A stretch of DNA of 64,000 bases from WHSW01 sp963777775 (GCA_963777775.1 CAVZRL010000009.1:868001-932000), one strand, 5' to 3'. Shown: positions 1 to 8,231, counted from the stretch's first letter. Notes: generated by a model not told the origin, from the sequence alone. Program-made: numbers and translations.

Positions 1-214
1 GCAAGAAGTCCTCCGAGCCGACGGCGAGATCGGTGTCGATCTCGTATCCGAAGGCACCCTCGCGCCGGTGGCGCAGGCTATCGGCGGCGTACCAGCCGAG
101 CGCCGCGGCTCCGAGCGCCGCCGGCAGCCGGTAGCGCTCCCAGGCGCGTTGCCAGCCGGGCTGGCGCCGACCCACGCGCGGAGGCTCGACCCTGAGCTTG
201 CCCGGCACCCGCAT
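1..214 (-). CDS. N-terminal part of a membrane-anchored protein, possibly phospholipase D-like (cut by window edge)
   Basis: The reading frame starts at an ATG whose A overlaps the TGA stop of the lipid kinase gene (TGATG), so the two are translationally coupled. It runs off the left edge after about 71 residues. A basic leader is followed by one hydrophobic segment (about residues 32-45), a His/Arg-rich stretch and an acidic soluble start (YEIDTDLAVGSEDFL). That arrangement, next to a lipid kinase, resembles membrane-anchored phospholipase D/cardiolipin-synthase-like proteins, but no HKD motif is inside the window, so the family is only a guess. The gene itself is well supported by the coupling and frame. 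Confidence 0.5.
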   Translation of the reverse strand, partial: MRVPGKLRVEPPRVGRRQPGWQRAWERYRLPAALGAAALGWYAADSLRHRREGAFGYEIDTDLAVGSEDFL

Positions 215-1053
215 CAGCCGACCACGACCTCGAAGGCCCCCGGCTCGACCGTCGCCCGAAGCCGCTCGGCCTCGACGATCTCACCGTCGACGTTGAATCC
301 CGCGCCGCCTCCGGCATCGACCTCGACCTCACTGCCCGACCCGGTGAGCACGCCGCGCTGGCCCTCGACCCGGCCGGCGCGCATCCCGTAGGCGTGGACC
401 AGGAGCTTCGCCCGCGAGCCCGCCTCGATCACGACCACGTCGAGGATCCCGTCCTGGGGATCGGACTCGACCTCGGCCCCACCGCCGAAGCCGCCGCCGC
501 AGGCCACCGTCACCTGCCAGGCCGGCCCTTCGTAGACCTCGGTTCCGTCGCAGCGCACCCGGCACTCGATCGGGTCCGCGGCCAGCCCCGCGCGCAGCGC
601 CCCGGCCGCGTAGGCGAGCGGCCCGACGCTCCGCTTGAGGCCGTCGGCGCTGCGGGCCGCAACCGGCGACAGCCCCGCGCTCGCGACGTTGACGAACGGG
701 CGCTCGCCGATCCGCCCGAGGTCGAGCCGTCGGGTGCTCGTTCCCGCGACCGCCAGGACCGCGGCGCGCTCGGGGTCCTGCGGGATCCCAAGCGCGCGGG
801 CGAAGTCGTTCGCGGTGCCGACCGGGACCACCGCGAGTGGGATCCCGGCGCGGCCGGCGACCTCGGCGGCGCAACCGATCGACCCGTCGCCGCCGGCGAC
901 CACGATCCGCTCGGGCGCCGCGGCGAGGGCGCGATCGCACTCGTCGAGCCCAAAGGCATGGACGTCGGCGCCCTCGCCGGCGAGCAGGCCTGAGATCGCC
1001 TCGGCCTCGCCCGACCCCGAGTCGGGGTTGGCCAGCAGCGCGACGGTGCTCAC
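214..1053 (-). CDS. Diacylglycerol kinase / YegS-BmrU family lipid kinase
   Basis: This 279-residue protein should phosphorylate a membrane lipid such as diacylglycerol, using ATP at the inner face of the membrane. The diagnostic nucleotide-binding motif GGDGS is at residues 54-58 and the second family motif, VPVGTANDFARALGIP, follows at about 76-91. A small beta-rich C-terminal domain with FNVDGE near the end is typical of the family, and the length is normal. The start is GTG; the upstream small membrane gene ends two bases before it, and the downstream membrane protein starts inside its stop codon. The block therefore looks like one transcript. The exact lipid substrate cannot be read from the sequence. 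Confidence 0.92.
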   Translation of the reverse strand: MSTVALLANPDSGSGEAEAISGLLAGEGADVHAFGLDECDRALAAAPERIVVAGGDGSIGCAAEVAGRAGIPLAVVPVGTANDFARALGIPQDPERAAVLAVAGTSTRRLDLGRIGERPFVNVASAGLSPVAARSADGLKRSVGPLAYAAGALRAGLAADPIECRVRCDGTEVYEGPAWQVTVACGGGFGGGAEVESDPQDGILDVVVIEAGSRAKLLVHAYGMRAGRVEGQRGVLTGSGSEVEVDAGGGAGFNVDGEIVEAERLRATVEPGAFEVVVG

Positions 1054-1054
1054 C

Positions 1055-1297
1055 TCAGTCGGGCATCTTCGAGCGGCCCTCGCGGCCCTTCTGGGCGCTC
1101 TTGTTGGTCGCCTTGCGCGAGGACTCGAACGGCTTTTGGGCCAGCTCGCCGGCCTTGCCGGGCAACTTGGATGCCGTGCCCTGCGCGCCCCCGAGCGTCT
1201 TGTCGACGCCCTTCTGCGGCCACCACGACGCCCGTGGGAGCAGGAACGCCAGCACGAGCAGAACGATGCAAACCGCGACGATTACGGCGATGGTCAT
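1055..1297 (-). CDS. Small single-pass membrane protein, unknown function
   Basis: An 80-residue protein has one N-terminal hydrophobic helix (about residues 2-21) ending in LPRASWWPQ. A Gly/Lys/Ser-rich basic cytoplasmic tail follows. It starts at ATG with a purine-rich AGGGG stretch upstream and stops one base before the GTG of the lipid kinase gene, so it is probably co-translated with that gene. I do not recognise a family. The composition of the tail suggests contact with anionic lipids or nucleic acid, but that is inference. Confidence 0.7.
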   Translation of the reverse strand: MTIAVIVAVCIVLLVLAFLLPRASWWPQKGVDKTLGGAQGTASKLPGKAGELAQKPFESSRKATNKSAQKGREGRSKMPD

Positions 1298-1415
1298 CTC
1301 TTGGCCCCTTTCGAAGTGCGCCCTTCACCTACCCGGCGAAGCGGGCGCGAAACCCGGGTCCCCTTGAGCGCAGCCGCCTGACCGGCCCGTTGATCGCGTC
1401 GCGACCCCCGCCGGG

Positions 1416-2009
1416 CTAGGCGACGAGGCGGGCGAAGTAGCCGAACGCAGGCCCGCTTCGGTGCTCGAAGCGCATTCCGGCCCGTTCCCCGCGCCGGCGG
1501 AGCGAGCCCGGGGTTGTGTAGTGGGGATCGCCGAGCAGCTCGCCGACGATCAGCCGCCCCCCGCGCCTCAGCACCCGCGCGACCTCTCCCAGCGCAGCGT
1601 CGGAGTCGGGGATCTCGCCCAGCGTCGTCGTCAGCACGACGGCGTCGAAGCTGTCGTCCTCGTAGGGGAGCGCTTGGGCATCACCCTGCGTGGCGGCGAC
1701 GTTGGCGAGCCCGCGTCCGGCGACTAGGCCCATCGTGTGGTCGAGCATCTCCTGCTGAATGTCGAAGATCTCGAGCTGCCCGCCCGGACCCAGCCACGAG
1801 GCCAGCTCGAGCGTGTAGTAGCCGGTCCCGGGGCCGATCTCCAGCACCTGCTCGCCGGCCGCCGGGGCGAGCGTTTCGCGGAACCGCCGGCGGGTGATCA
1901 GGGGGTGCGGCGCCTGGACCCAGAAGCGCTGGCTGTACGGGCACGCGGAGGGGTTCCTGCGCCACCACAGCGCCGCCGCGGCGATCGCCGCGAGGCCGAG
2001 CGCGATCAA
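1416..2009 (-). CDS. Class I SAM-dependent methyltransferase with N-terminal membrane anchor
   Basis: A 197-residue protein has a hydrophobic N-terminus (residues 2-15) followed by a Rossmann methyltransferase domain of the UbiE/Methyltransf_11 type. SAM-binding motif I is VLEIGPGTGYYT at 55-66; the acidic end of strand 2 (EIFDIQ), GDAQALP and the motif IV region DAVVLTTTL follow in the expected order. The best start is a TTG at 2009, which lies 11 bases beyond the stop of the upstream DUF3107 gene; an overlapping CTG slightly upstream is possible. The acceptor substrate is unknown. The membrane anchor and the lipid-kinase neighbour hint at a lipid or quinone substrate, but this is inference. 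Confidence 0.85.
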   Translation of the reverse strand: MIALGLAAIAAAALWWRRNPSACPYSQRFWVQAPHPLITRRRFRETLAPAAGEQVLEIGPGTGYYTLELASWLGPGGQLEIFDIQQEMLDHTMGLVAGRGLANVAATQGDAQALPYEDDSFDAVVLTTTLGEIPDSDAALGEVARVLRRGGRLIVGELLGDPHYTTPGSLRRRGERAGMRFEHRSGPAFGYFARLVA

Positions 2010-2020
2010 CCGCCGGGTCG

Positions 2021-2242
2021 TCAGCCGCTGAACCCGATCGAGTGCGCCGCGTCTTCGACACGCAAGAAGACGACCGTCGCCAGGTTGAGAGCGACGGTCC
2101 CCTCCTGGGTCTTGACCTCGTGCCAGCCGCTCCCCGAGACGACCGCCTCGCGCAGCCCGGCGAGCTCGGGCTCTCCGAGCTTCACCGACAGGACCTGGCC
2201 GATCCCGAATCCGATCTCCACCTTGATCTGCTCTTCCGCCAT
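2021..2242 (-). CDS. DUF3107-like small protein
   Basis: A 73-residue protein reads KVEIGFGIGQVLSVKL, then a short helical region and a final beta strand LNLATVVFLRVED. The size and the strand-loop-strand plan resemble actinobacterial DUF3107, whose function is not established. Its ATG overlaps the TGA of the epimerase gene upstream (TGATG); a GTG one codon earlier overlaps by four bases (GTGA) and is equally possible. The coupling indicates one operon with the epimerase and methyltransferase. Confidence 0.65.
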   Translation of the reverse strand: MAEEQIKVEIGFGIGQVLSVKLGEPELAGLREAVVSGSGWHEVKTQEGTVALNLATVVFLRVEDAAHSIGFSG

Positions 2243-2652
2243 CACTGTCCCTCCGCGGGTTCGACGATCTCGGTCAGCACGCTCCCGGTCGCGCGCGGGT
2301 GCAGGAACGCGACCCTGCTCTGCCTGATCCCGACCCGTGGCTCGGTGTCGATCAGCTCAATGCCCTGTCGGCCGAGCTGCGCGAGCGTCGCCTCGATGTC
2401 CGTCACCCGGTAGGCGACGTGATGCAGTCCGGGCCCGTTGCGATCGAGGAACCTACCGACCGGCGTCTCCGGGCCGAGCGGGCGAAGCAGCTCGACGTGC
2501 GTCTCGCCGACGTCGAGCAGCACCGCCTCGACGCCCTGTTCGCTGACCGTCTCGCGGTGCGCGACCGGCATCTCGAACGCCTCCTCGTACAGGGCCAGGG
2601 AACCGCCGAGGTCATTGACCGCGATCCCGACGTGGTCGATCAGCCCGAACAT
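2242..2652 (-). CDS. mce: VOC-family protein, methylmalonyl-CoA epimerase-like
   Basis: This 136-residue protein has the two beta-alpha-beta-beta-beta modules of the vicinal oxygen chelate fold. It opens with LIDHVGIAVNDL, carries the metal-ligand region VELLRPLGPETPVGRFL and GPGLHHVAYRVTDI, and ends in FLHPRATGSVLTEIVE, all typical of methylmalonyl-CoA epimerases. Such an enzyme interconverts the R and S epimers of methylmalonyl-CoA in propionate metabolism. A propionyl/acetyl-CoA carboxylase alpha subunit lies elsewhere in the window at 57080, but no mutase is visible. The gene overlaps the downstream DUF3107 gene. Other VOC enzymes, such as glyoxalase-like proteins, are less likely given the HHVAYR and LHPRATG motifs. 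Confidence 0.85.
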   Translation of the reverse strand: MFGLIDHVGIAVNDLGGSLALYEEAFEMPVAHRETVSEQGVEAVLLDVGETHVELLRPLGPETPVGRFLDRNGPGLHHVAYRVTDIEATLAQLGRQGIELIDTEPRVGIRQSRVAFLHPRATGSVLTEIVEPAEGQ

Positions 2653-2664
2653 CGGGCCCGGAGG

Positions 2665-4215
2665 TTAGTCAGTCGTCGGCTCGGGCCTGCTCGCCACGGC
2701 TTCGGCCGGGTCCCCGGCCCGGCTCACGTCGAGCAGCTTCGTCGGCTGCTCGGTGCGATCGCGCTTCGCGGCCATGATCGCCGCGATCTCCTCGCGCTCG
2801 ATCACCTCGTTCGCGAGCAGGCGCTCGGCGATCTCGTCGAGCAGATCGCGGTGGTCGCTGAGCAGCTCGTGCGCACCCCGGTAGGCCTCTTCGGAGATCG
2901 CCTGGATCTCCTCGTCGCGCGTCTGGCGCAGGAACTCCGACACGGTCAGGTCGTCGGACGGGACCTGGTGCGAGCGGATCGTCGTCCCCATCCCGTACTC
3001 GTGGATCATCGAGCGGGCGATCGCGGTCACCCGCTTGAGGTCGTCCGCGGCACCGGTGGTGATCCGGCCAAACGTGATCTGCTCGGAGATCCGCCCCGCG
3101 AGCAGCACCTTCATGTAGTCGATCAGCTCCCCGCGCGACTTCAGGTAGCGGTCCTCCTGCGGGAGGTTGAGCGTGTAGCCGAGCGCCTTGCCGCGAGGAA
3201 CGATCGAGACCTTCTCGACCTTGTCGACGGTCGGCAGCAGCTCGGAGACCAGCGCGTGGCCGGCCTCGTGCCAGGCGACGACGCGCTTCTCGTGAGCGGT
3301 GATCACCTTGCGCGACTGCAGGCCCGCGATCACCCGCTCGAACGCGTTGTCGAAGTCCGACTGGGTGATGAAATCGCGCTTGCTGCGCCCGGCGAGGATC
3401 GATGCCTCGTTGGCCAGGTTCGCCAGGTCGGCGCCGGTCAGGCCGGCGGTGTGGCGGGCGACGCGCTCGAGGTCGATCTCCTGGGCCAGCGGCTTGCCCC
3501 GGGTGTGGACGTCGAGGATCTCGCGGCGGCCCTTCATGTCCGGCGGCGGGACGAAGACCTGGCGATCGAACCGGCCCGGCCGCAGCAGCGCCTTGTCGAG
3601 CTTCTCGAGCAGGTTCGACGCGCCCATGACGACGACGTTGTCGCGGGCGTCGAATCCGTCCATCTCGACCAGGAGCTGGTTCAGGGTCTGGTCGCGCTCG
3701 CCCGAGATGTCCGAGCCGCGGTGCGCACCGACCGCATCGAGCTCGTCGATGAAGATGATCGCGGGCGCGTTCTCGCGAGCCTCACGAAACAGCCTGCGGA
3801 TGCGCGCCGCGCCCAGGCCGGCGAACATCTCGATGAACGATGAGGCTGACTGGCTGAAGAAGTTGGCCCCGGACTCGTGGGCGACAGCCTTGGCCAGCAG
3901 GGTCTTGCCGGTCCCCGGCGGGCCGTGTAGCAGGATTCCCTTCGGGACCTTGGCGCCGAGCCGCTGAAAGCGCTTCGGGTCCGAGAGGAAGTCGACCACC
4001 TCGCGGAGCTCGTCCTTGGTCTCGTCGACCCCGGCGATGTCGGACCACCTGACCGGGCTCTTCGCCTTCGGCGAGATCTCCTGCGGCTTGGTCCGCGGCA
4101 TCAGCCGCAGGGTCCGCCACATGAAATAGCCGACGACCGCGATCAGGACGACCGGGGCCCACGGGATCAGGATGTCCTCGAGGAACTGGTCGTAGGTGAG
4201 AGCGATCACGGCCAC
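2665..4215 (-). CDS. Short FtsH-like AAA+ zinc metalloprotease
   Basis: This 516-residue ATP-dependent membrane protease has one predicted transmembrane helix (about residues 19-34), then the AAA+ module with Walker A GPPGTGKT (98-105), Walker B IIFIDELD, and second-region-of-homology arginines in LLRPGRFDRQ. The M41 protease domain follows with the zinc motif HEAGH (316-320) and a downstream Asp in TTGAADDLKR. Classical FtsH has about 610-650 residues with two helices enclosing an extracytoplasmic domain; that part is missing here. The pore loop reads MFAGLGA instead of the usual MFVGVGA. The start is GTG. It should degrade membrane or cytosolic proteins, but the substrate range may differ from FtsH, and a second full-length FtsH may exist elsewhere. 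Confidence 0.9.
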   Translation of the reverse strand: MAVIALTYDQFLEDILIPWAPVVLIAVVGYFMWRTLRLMPRTKPQEISPKAKSPVRWSDIAGVDETKDELREVVDFLSDPKRFQRLGAKVPKGILLHGPPGTGKTLLAKAVAHESGANFFSQSASSFIEMFAGLGAARIRRLFREARENAPAIIFIDELDAVGAHRGSDISGERDQTLNQLLVEMDGFDARDNVVVMGASNLLEKLDKALLRPGRFDRQVFVPPPDMKGRREILDVHTRGKPLAQEIDLERVARHTAGLTGADLANLANEASILAGRSKRDFITQSDFDNAFERVIAGLQSRKVITAHEKRVVAWHEAGHALVSELLPTVDKVEKVSIVPRGKALGYTLNLPQEDRYLKSRGELIDYMKVLLAGRISEQITFGRITTGAADDLKRVTAIARSMIHEYGMGTTIRSHQVPSDDLTVSEFLRQTRDEEIQAISEEAYRGAHELLSDHRDLLDEIAERLLANEVIEREEIAAIMAAKRDRTEQPTKLLDVSRAGDPAEAVASRPEPTTD

Positions 4216-4254
4216 CTCCGGCCTTCGGCGTCCATACCCATCTAAACGGTAGCG

Positions 4255-5100
4255 CTACCGCCCTTCTGCCCGTAGAACTTCGTCCAGGGCCGCCGCACCG
4301 ACCTCTAGCTGCTCGGCGGTGGGCTCGCGGGTGGAGACGCGGCGCTGGATCTCGTACCCAGGGCCGTGGACAGCTCGCCCGACGACCGACTCGGGGTTGC
4401 GCTCGGCGAACGCGAACAGCTCGACGGCCGCCCCCGCGGCAGCGGTCGCCGCGGCCGCGCGGACCAGCGGCCCCGGAGGTCGCGGCAGGCGCTCGACCAG
4501 CACCTGGGCCGCAAGCGACAGCGCCAGCATCGGCGCGATCAGGTTCGACCCACAGCGCCGGTGCTCCTTCGGCACCGTCGCCGGGTCCTCACCCCGCTCA
4601 TAGCCGGCGATTGCCTTGTGCTCGACCGCGTGATAGGCCGCGAGGTCGGCGCTTCTCAGCGCGGTCAGCGCCGGCAGCGCGCCGACCAATACCACCGCGA
4701 GCTCGCGCCCGGCGCTCGCCGGCTTGGTGCGGCGAAGCGCTCCGGTCGCGCCTGTGGCGACGACGAACGCGCCGAGCACCGCCGGATCCTCGAACGGCAG
4801 TCGCGCGGATTCGAGCCGCAGCCGTGCCAGTGGCACCACCGCGAGCGCCTCGAGGAGGCGCAGCGGTCCGCGCACCAGCGGCACCTTCGCCAGCCTGCCA
4901 CGTGCGAGCCTCGGCTTTGGGCCCGAGGCGACCTCGATCGAGCCGTCTGCGGCGCGAGCGGCCACCGCCCACGAGGTCGGGCCGTGGATCAGCAGCCCGT
5001 TGCGGAGGGCCATCCCGCCCAGTCGCAGCATCTGCGTGGCCTCGTCCGGACCGGCGCCGTTGGAGCCGGCGCTCGAGCTCGGCTGTCCCGGGCCGCTCAC
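4255..5100 (-). CDS. DUF1385 family (YqhQ-like) membrane protein
   Basis: A 281-residue protein begins with a Gly/Ser-rich leader, then LRLGGMALRNGLLIHGP (about 25-41), the signature opening of DUF1385. The conserved YHAVEHKAIAGYERGE (156-171) and KEHRRCGSN (178-186) segments follow, with several hydrophobic helices between and after them. The His, Glu and Cys residues of these segments are the hallmarks of the family, whose biochemical role is unknown. The GTG start overlaps the TGA of the M20 peptidase gene by four bases (GTGA), which supports this start over internal ones. Confidence 0.88.
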   Translation of the reverse strand: MSGPGQPSSSAGSNGAGPDEATQMLRLGGMALRNGLLIHGPTSWAVAARAADGSIEVASGPKPRLARGRLAKVPLVRGPLRLLEALAVVPLARLRLESARLPFEDPAVLGAFVVATGATGALRRTKPASAGRELAVVLVGALPALTALRSADLAAYHAVEHKAIAGYERGEDPATVPKEHRRCGSNLIAPMLALSLAAQVLVERLPRPPGPLVRAAAATAAAGAAVELFAFAERNPESVVGRAVHGPGYEIQRRVSTREPTAEQLEVGAAALDEVLRAEGR

Positions 5101-6434
5101 CCGAGCACCCTCCGGCAGAGGTCGGCGTAAAAGCCCGCGGCGAGCTCGATGTCGGCCACTGCGGCGCGCTCGTCGGCGCTGTGGATCAGGGGCGCCGCCT
5201 CCAACAGCCCGAGCTCGCGCTGCGGAAAGAAGCCGTATACGGTCGCCGAGCCGAACGCCCGCCGAAACCAGTGGCTGTCGCTGAATCCCGGCATCACGAT
5301 CGGGACCAGCGTCGCTTCGGGGTCGAGCTCCGCGAGCGAGGTCCGGATCGCCTCCCAGAGCGGCGTCGCCACCGGCGAGCGGTTGCCGACCACCGGATTG
5401 ACGAGCTCGACCTCGACCGTCTCCTCGAGCGGCCCGAGCAACTCGACGACGTGCGCGCGGACCGCGTCGGGCCCGATCTCGGGCGGGACGCGACAGTCGA
5501 TCAGCGCCTCCGCGTGGGAGGGAATGACGTTGTCCTTCTCACCCGCCCGCGCGGTGGTTGGCGCCAGCGTCACCCGCAGCATCGGCTCGGCCAGGTAGGC
5601 GACCAGCGTCGGCGACAGCGCGCGCAGCTCGGCGACCGCGGCCTCCAGCTCGGCGCCGGACACGTCGCGGTCGAGCAACAGTGAGAGGAACCCGATCCCC
5701 TCCGGCGTCGGCTCAAGCGGCGGCTGCTCGGAGCAGCGCGCCAGCACCGCCGCCATCTTCAGCAGCGCGTTGTCGCCGAGAGCCGGCACCGATGCGTGTC
5801 CCGCCTTGCCGCGAGCTCGCAGGCGCAGGCGGCAGACGCCCTTCTCGCCGACGCAGAGCGTGTAGAAGCGCCGGCCGCCGAGCTCGAATGCCGCTCCGCC
5901 GCCCTCGTTCAGGACCAGGTCCGCGCGCACCGCCTCGGGGTGCTCCGAGCAAAGCCATTGCGCCCCCGCGCCGCCTCCCATCTCCTCGTCGGCGGTCAGG
6001 ACCAGCTTCAGCTCGCCGCGCTCCGGACGCCATCCGGCGCGGGCGAGATCGACGGCCGCAGCGACCTCGGCCGCGACCTGGCCCTTCATGTCCTGGGCGC
6101 CGCGGCCGAGGACCTGGCCGTCGACGACCTCGCCGCACCAGGGGTCGAAGCTCCACTCGCCAGGGTCGGCGGGGACGGTGTCGACGTGGCCGAGTAGGCA
6201 GAGGGTCTCGCCGGGCCCCTCGCCGGGCAGGCGCGCGATCAGGTTCGGGTGCCCAGGCTCGGCGGCCAGCACCGTGCACTCGAAGCCCGCCTCGCCGAGT
6301 CGCGCCGCGAGCATCTCCTGCGCGGGCCCTTCGTTGCCGGGCGGGTTGACGGTGTCGAGGCGGATCAGCTCGGAGAGCAGCTCGACCGCCTCGGCTCCCA
6401 GCCCGCTGCCGGCGACCACCGACTCCTGCGCCAT
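5097..6434 (-). CDS. M20 family metallopeptidase (ArgE/DapE/carboxypeptidase type)
   Basis: This 445-residue zinc hydrolase carries the family motifs in order: LLGHVDTVPAD with the first metal His and catalytic Asp, then GRGAQDMKGQ with the bridging Asp. TADEEMGGG holds the catalytic Glu pair, and a C-terminal His lies in LIHSADERAA. The dimerisation insert starts at about GKAGHASVP. It should cleave an amide or peptide bond in the cytoplasm; ArgE, DapE-like and general peptidase roles cannot be separated by eye. The start at MAQESVV fits the family. Upstream in-frame sequence overlaps the rarA promoter and start, and a TACCCT box sits six bases before this ATG, suggesting a leaderless message. 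Confidence 0.88.
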   Translation of the reverse strand: MAQESVVAGSGLGAEAVELLSELIRLDTVNPPGNEGPAQEMLAARLGEAGFECTVLAAEPGHPNLIARLPGEGPGETLCLLGHVDTVPADPGEWSFDPWCGEVVDGQVLGRGAQDMKGQVAAEVAAAVDLARAGWRPERGELKLVLTADEEMGGGAGAQWLCSEHPEAVRADLVLNEGGGAAFELGGRRFYTLCVGEKGVCRLRLRARGKAGHASVPALGDNALLKMAAVLARCSEQPPLEPTPEGIGFLSLLLDRDVSGAELEAAVAELRALSPTLVAYLAEPMLRVTLAPTTARAGEKDNVIPSHAEALIDCRVPPEIGPDAVRAHVVELLGPLEETVEVELVNPVVGNRSPVATPLWEAIRTSLAELDPEATLVPIVMPGFSDSHWFRRAFGSATVYGFFPQRELGLLEAAPLIHSADERAAVADIELAAGFYADLCRRVLG

Positions 6435-6444
6435 CCGGTCAGGG

Positions 6445-6472
6445 TACTCGGCACCCGGGCCCGGGCCATACT
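6445..6472. promoter_or_regulatory. Divergent promoter pair, peptidase/rarA
   Basis: Only 45 bases separate the divergent ATG codons of the M20 peptidase (6434) and rarA (6480). On the plus strand CATACT (6467-6472) lies seven bases before the rarA ATG. On the minus strand TACCCT lies six bases before the peptidase ATG. Both fit -10 boxes of leaderless or nearly leaderless transcripts. No convincing -35 boxes are seen, so confidence is limited. Confidence 0.4.
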
Positions 6473-6479
6473 GGACGCG

Positions 6480-7832
6480 ATGAGCGGCCGCCTGTTCGAC
6501 GCCGAGGACTCCGCCGACCGCAGCCGCCGCACCGCCGTCCCCGCCTCCGAGGCCCCGCTTGCGGTGCGGATGCGCCCGCAGCGGCTCGACGAGCTGGTCG
6601 GCCAGGACCACCTGCTCGGACCGGGTTCGACGCTGCGAACGGCGATCCAGACCGGCGAACCGCACTCGATGGTCCTCTACGGCCCACCGGGCTCAGGCAA
6701 GACCACCCTGGCGCGGATCGTCGCCGCTGCGGCTCGGGGAGCGTTCGAGGAGCAGTCCGCGGTCAATGCCGGACGGGCCGAGGTGCGAGCGGCGATCGAG
6801 CGGGCGAGCGAGCGGCGCAGCGGCACGGGCCAGCCGACGATCTTCTTCCTCGACGAGATCCACCGCTTCAACAAGGCGCAGCAGGATGCGCTGCTGCCGG
6901 CGGTGGAGGAGGGGCTGCTGACGCTGATCGGCGCGACGACCGAGAACCCGTACTTCGAGGTCAACTCGGCGCTGCTCTCGCGCAGCCAGATCTACGAGCT
7001 GCGCGCGCTCGCCGCCGGCGACCTGACGAGTCTGCTGGGCCGCGCCCTCGCCGACCCCGAGCGCGGGATCGCCGACCCGCCGCCGGTTGCCGACCAGGCG
7101 CTGGAGCTGCTCGCGACCCGCGCCGGCGGCGACGCCCGGATCGCGTTGGCGGCGCTCGAGCGGGCGGTCGAGGCCGCTCGGCTCGTCGACGGCACCGTCG
7201 ACCTCGGGACCGCCGAGGACGCGCTACAGCGCAAGGCGGTCAGCTTCGACCGCGAAGGCGATCAGCACTACGACTACATCTCGGCCTGGATCAAGGCCAC
7301 CCGCGGATCGGATCCCGACGCCTCGCTCTACTACCTGGCCGTGATGCTGGAGGGCGGGGAGGACCCGCGCTTCATCGCCCGGCGGATGGTGATCCTGGCC
7401 TCCGAGGACGTCGGCAACGCCGACCCGCAGGCGCTGCTGATCGCCACTGCCGCCGCCCAGGCGGTCGACCGGGTCGGCCTGCCGGAATGCGCGCTCAACC
7501 TCGCCCAGGCGGCGGTCTACCTGGCGCTGGCGCCGAAGTCCAACCGCTCTTACAAGGGACTCGTCGCCGCCCGCGCCCACATCCGCGAGCACGGCGCGAA
7601 GCTGCCGCCCGAGTACCTGCGCGACGCTCACTACCCGGGCGCCGCCGAGCTTGGCCGCGGCGAGGGCTACGTCTACTCCCACGACGCCCCCAGTGGCGTC
7701 GCCGGGCAGCCACTGCTGCCGCCTGAGGTCCAGGGCGAGCGCTTCTACGAGCCGACCGACCGCGGGTTCGAGCGAATGCTCGGCGAGTTGCTCGAGCGCC
7801 TGCGCAGCCGGGGGGAGGCCGGGCGCGACTAG
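6480..7832 (+). CDS. rarA: Replication-associated recombination protein A (RarA/MgsA AAA+ ATPase)
   Basis: This 450-residue clamp-loader-related ATPase acts at stalled replication forks. Walker A GPPGSGKT is at 68-75 and Walker B with the family-specific FFLDEIHRFNKAQQDALLP is at about 122-140. Sensor 1 IGATTENPYFEVNSALLSR follows. The C-terminal tetramerisation (MgsA) domain is recognisable by DYISAWIKATRGSDPDAS, EDVGNADPQAL and PKSNRSYKG. Length and motif order are canonical. The ATG is the first in-frame start after the divergent peptidase promoter. Its TAG stop lies in a CTAG palindrome that also holds the stop of the antitoxin-like remnant on the other strand. Confidence 0.95.
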   Translation: MSGRLFDAEDSADRSRRTAVPASEAPLAVRMRPQRLDELVGQDHLLGPGSTLRTAIQTGEPHSMVLYGPPGSGKTTLARIVAAAARGAFEEQSAVNAGRAEVRAAIERASERRSGTGQPTIFFLDEIHRFNKAQQDALLPAVEEGLLTLIGATTENPYFEVNSALLSRSQIYELRALAAGDLTSLLGRALADPERGIADPPPVADQALELLATRAGGDARIALAALERAVEAARLVDGTVDLGTAEDALQRKAVSFDREGDQHYDYISAWIKATRGSDPDASLYYLAVMLEGGEDPRFIARRMVILASEDVGNADPQALLIATAAAQAVDRVGLPECALNLAQAAVYLALAPKSNRSYKGLVAARAHIREHGAKLPPEYLRDAHYPGAAELGRGEGYVYSHDAPSGVAGQPLLPPEVQGERFYEPTDRGFERMLGELLERLRSRGEAGRD

Positions 7833-8103
7833 CGGTAGCGGCCGTGGATCCCGCCGCCGTTGACCCAGCGCCCGTACTGAACGCGACCGCTTCGACGCTT
7901 GCCGGCGTCAACGAGTCGCGGTCGGCGAGCGGCACGAGGACCGCGGGCGGACGCCCGTGCTTGCTGACCACCGCGACCTCGCCTGCCGCCACCGCCGCGA
8001 TCACCGCCGCCGTCCGCTCGCGCAGCTCGGTCAGCGTCACCTCGCGGGCCGTTGTCTCTTCTCCAGCTTCGTGCACCAGTCGCCCCAATCCGACCTCCCG
8101 CAT
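7829..8103 (-). pseudogene. Phd/YefM-like antitoxin gene with apparent frameshift, no toxin partner
   Basis: From the ATG at 8103 the frame encodes about 65 residues of an antitoxin-like protein, with VTLTELRERTAAVIAAVAAG and VAVVSKHGRPPAVLVPL matching the DNA-binding N-terminus of Phd/YefM antitoxins. That frame then has no stop until deep inside rarA on the opposite strand. The neighbouring frame continues sensibly (YGRWVNGGGIHGRYR) and stops at TAG 7831-7829, exactly at the end of rarA. A single-base indel near 7880-7920 would explain this. No toxin ORF adjoins it. It may be a decayed antitoxin, or a sequencing error in an intact orphan gene. A GGCAGGA ribosome site precedes the ATG. Confidence 0.6.
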
Positions 8104-8125
8104 TCCTGCCGAAAAGCGGGAGGTC
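8092..8125. promoter_or_regulatory. Perfect 10-bp inverted repeat over the antitoxin start (operator-like)
   Basis: GACCTCCCGC at 8092-8101 is repeated as its exact reverse complement at 8116-8125, with a 14-base spacer. The left arm ends in the first base of the minus-strand ATG triplet of the antitoxin-like gene. Phd/YefM antitoxins repress their own promoters by binding palindromes near the start codon, so an operator is the natural reading. A terminator is unlikely because no T-run follows on either strand. Confidence 0.55.
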
Positions 8126-8231
8126 CGCTGAGAGGACAAGCATGTCCGGCATCGGCCCACCCGTTGCGCGGCGTTCGTCGCTGATTCGTCGCGAGCGCTT
8201 CGAGAAAGCCGGACGACCGACGGACCCGCCA

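Noticed and set aside
5097..6665. Longer M20 peptidase reading frame starting near 6665
   Set aside because: The extra part overlaps the start of rarA in antisense and has no similarity to the family; ATG 6434 fits the conserved N-terminus.
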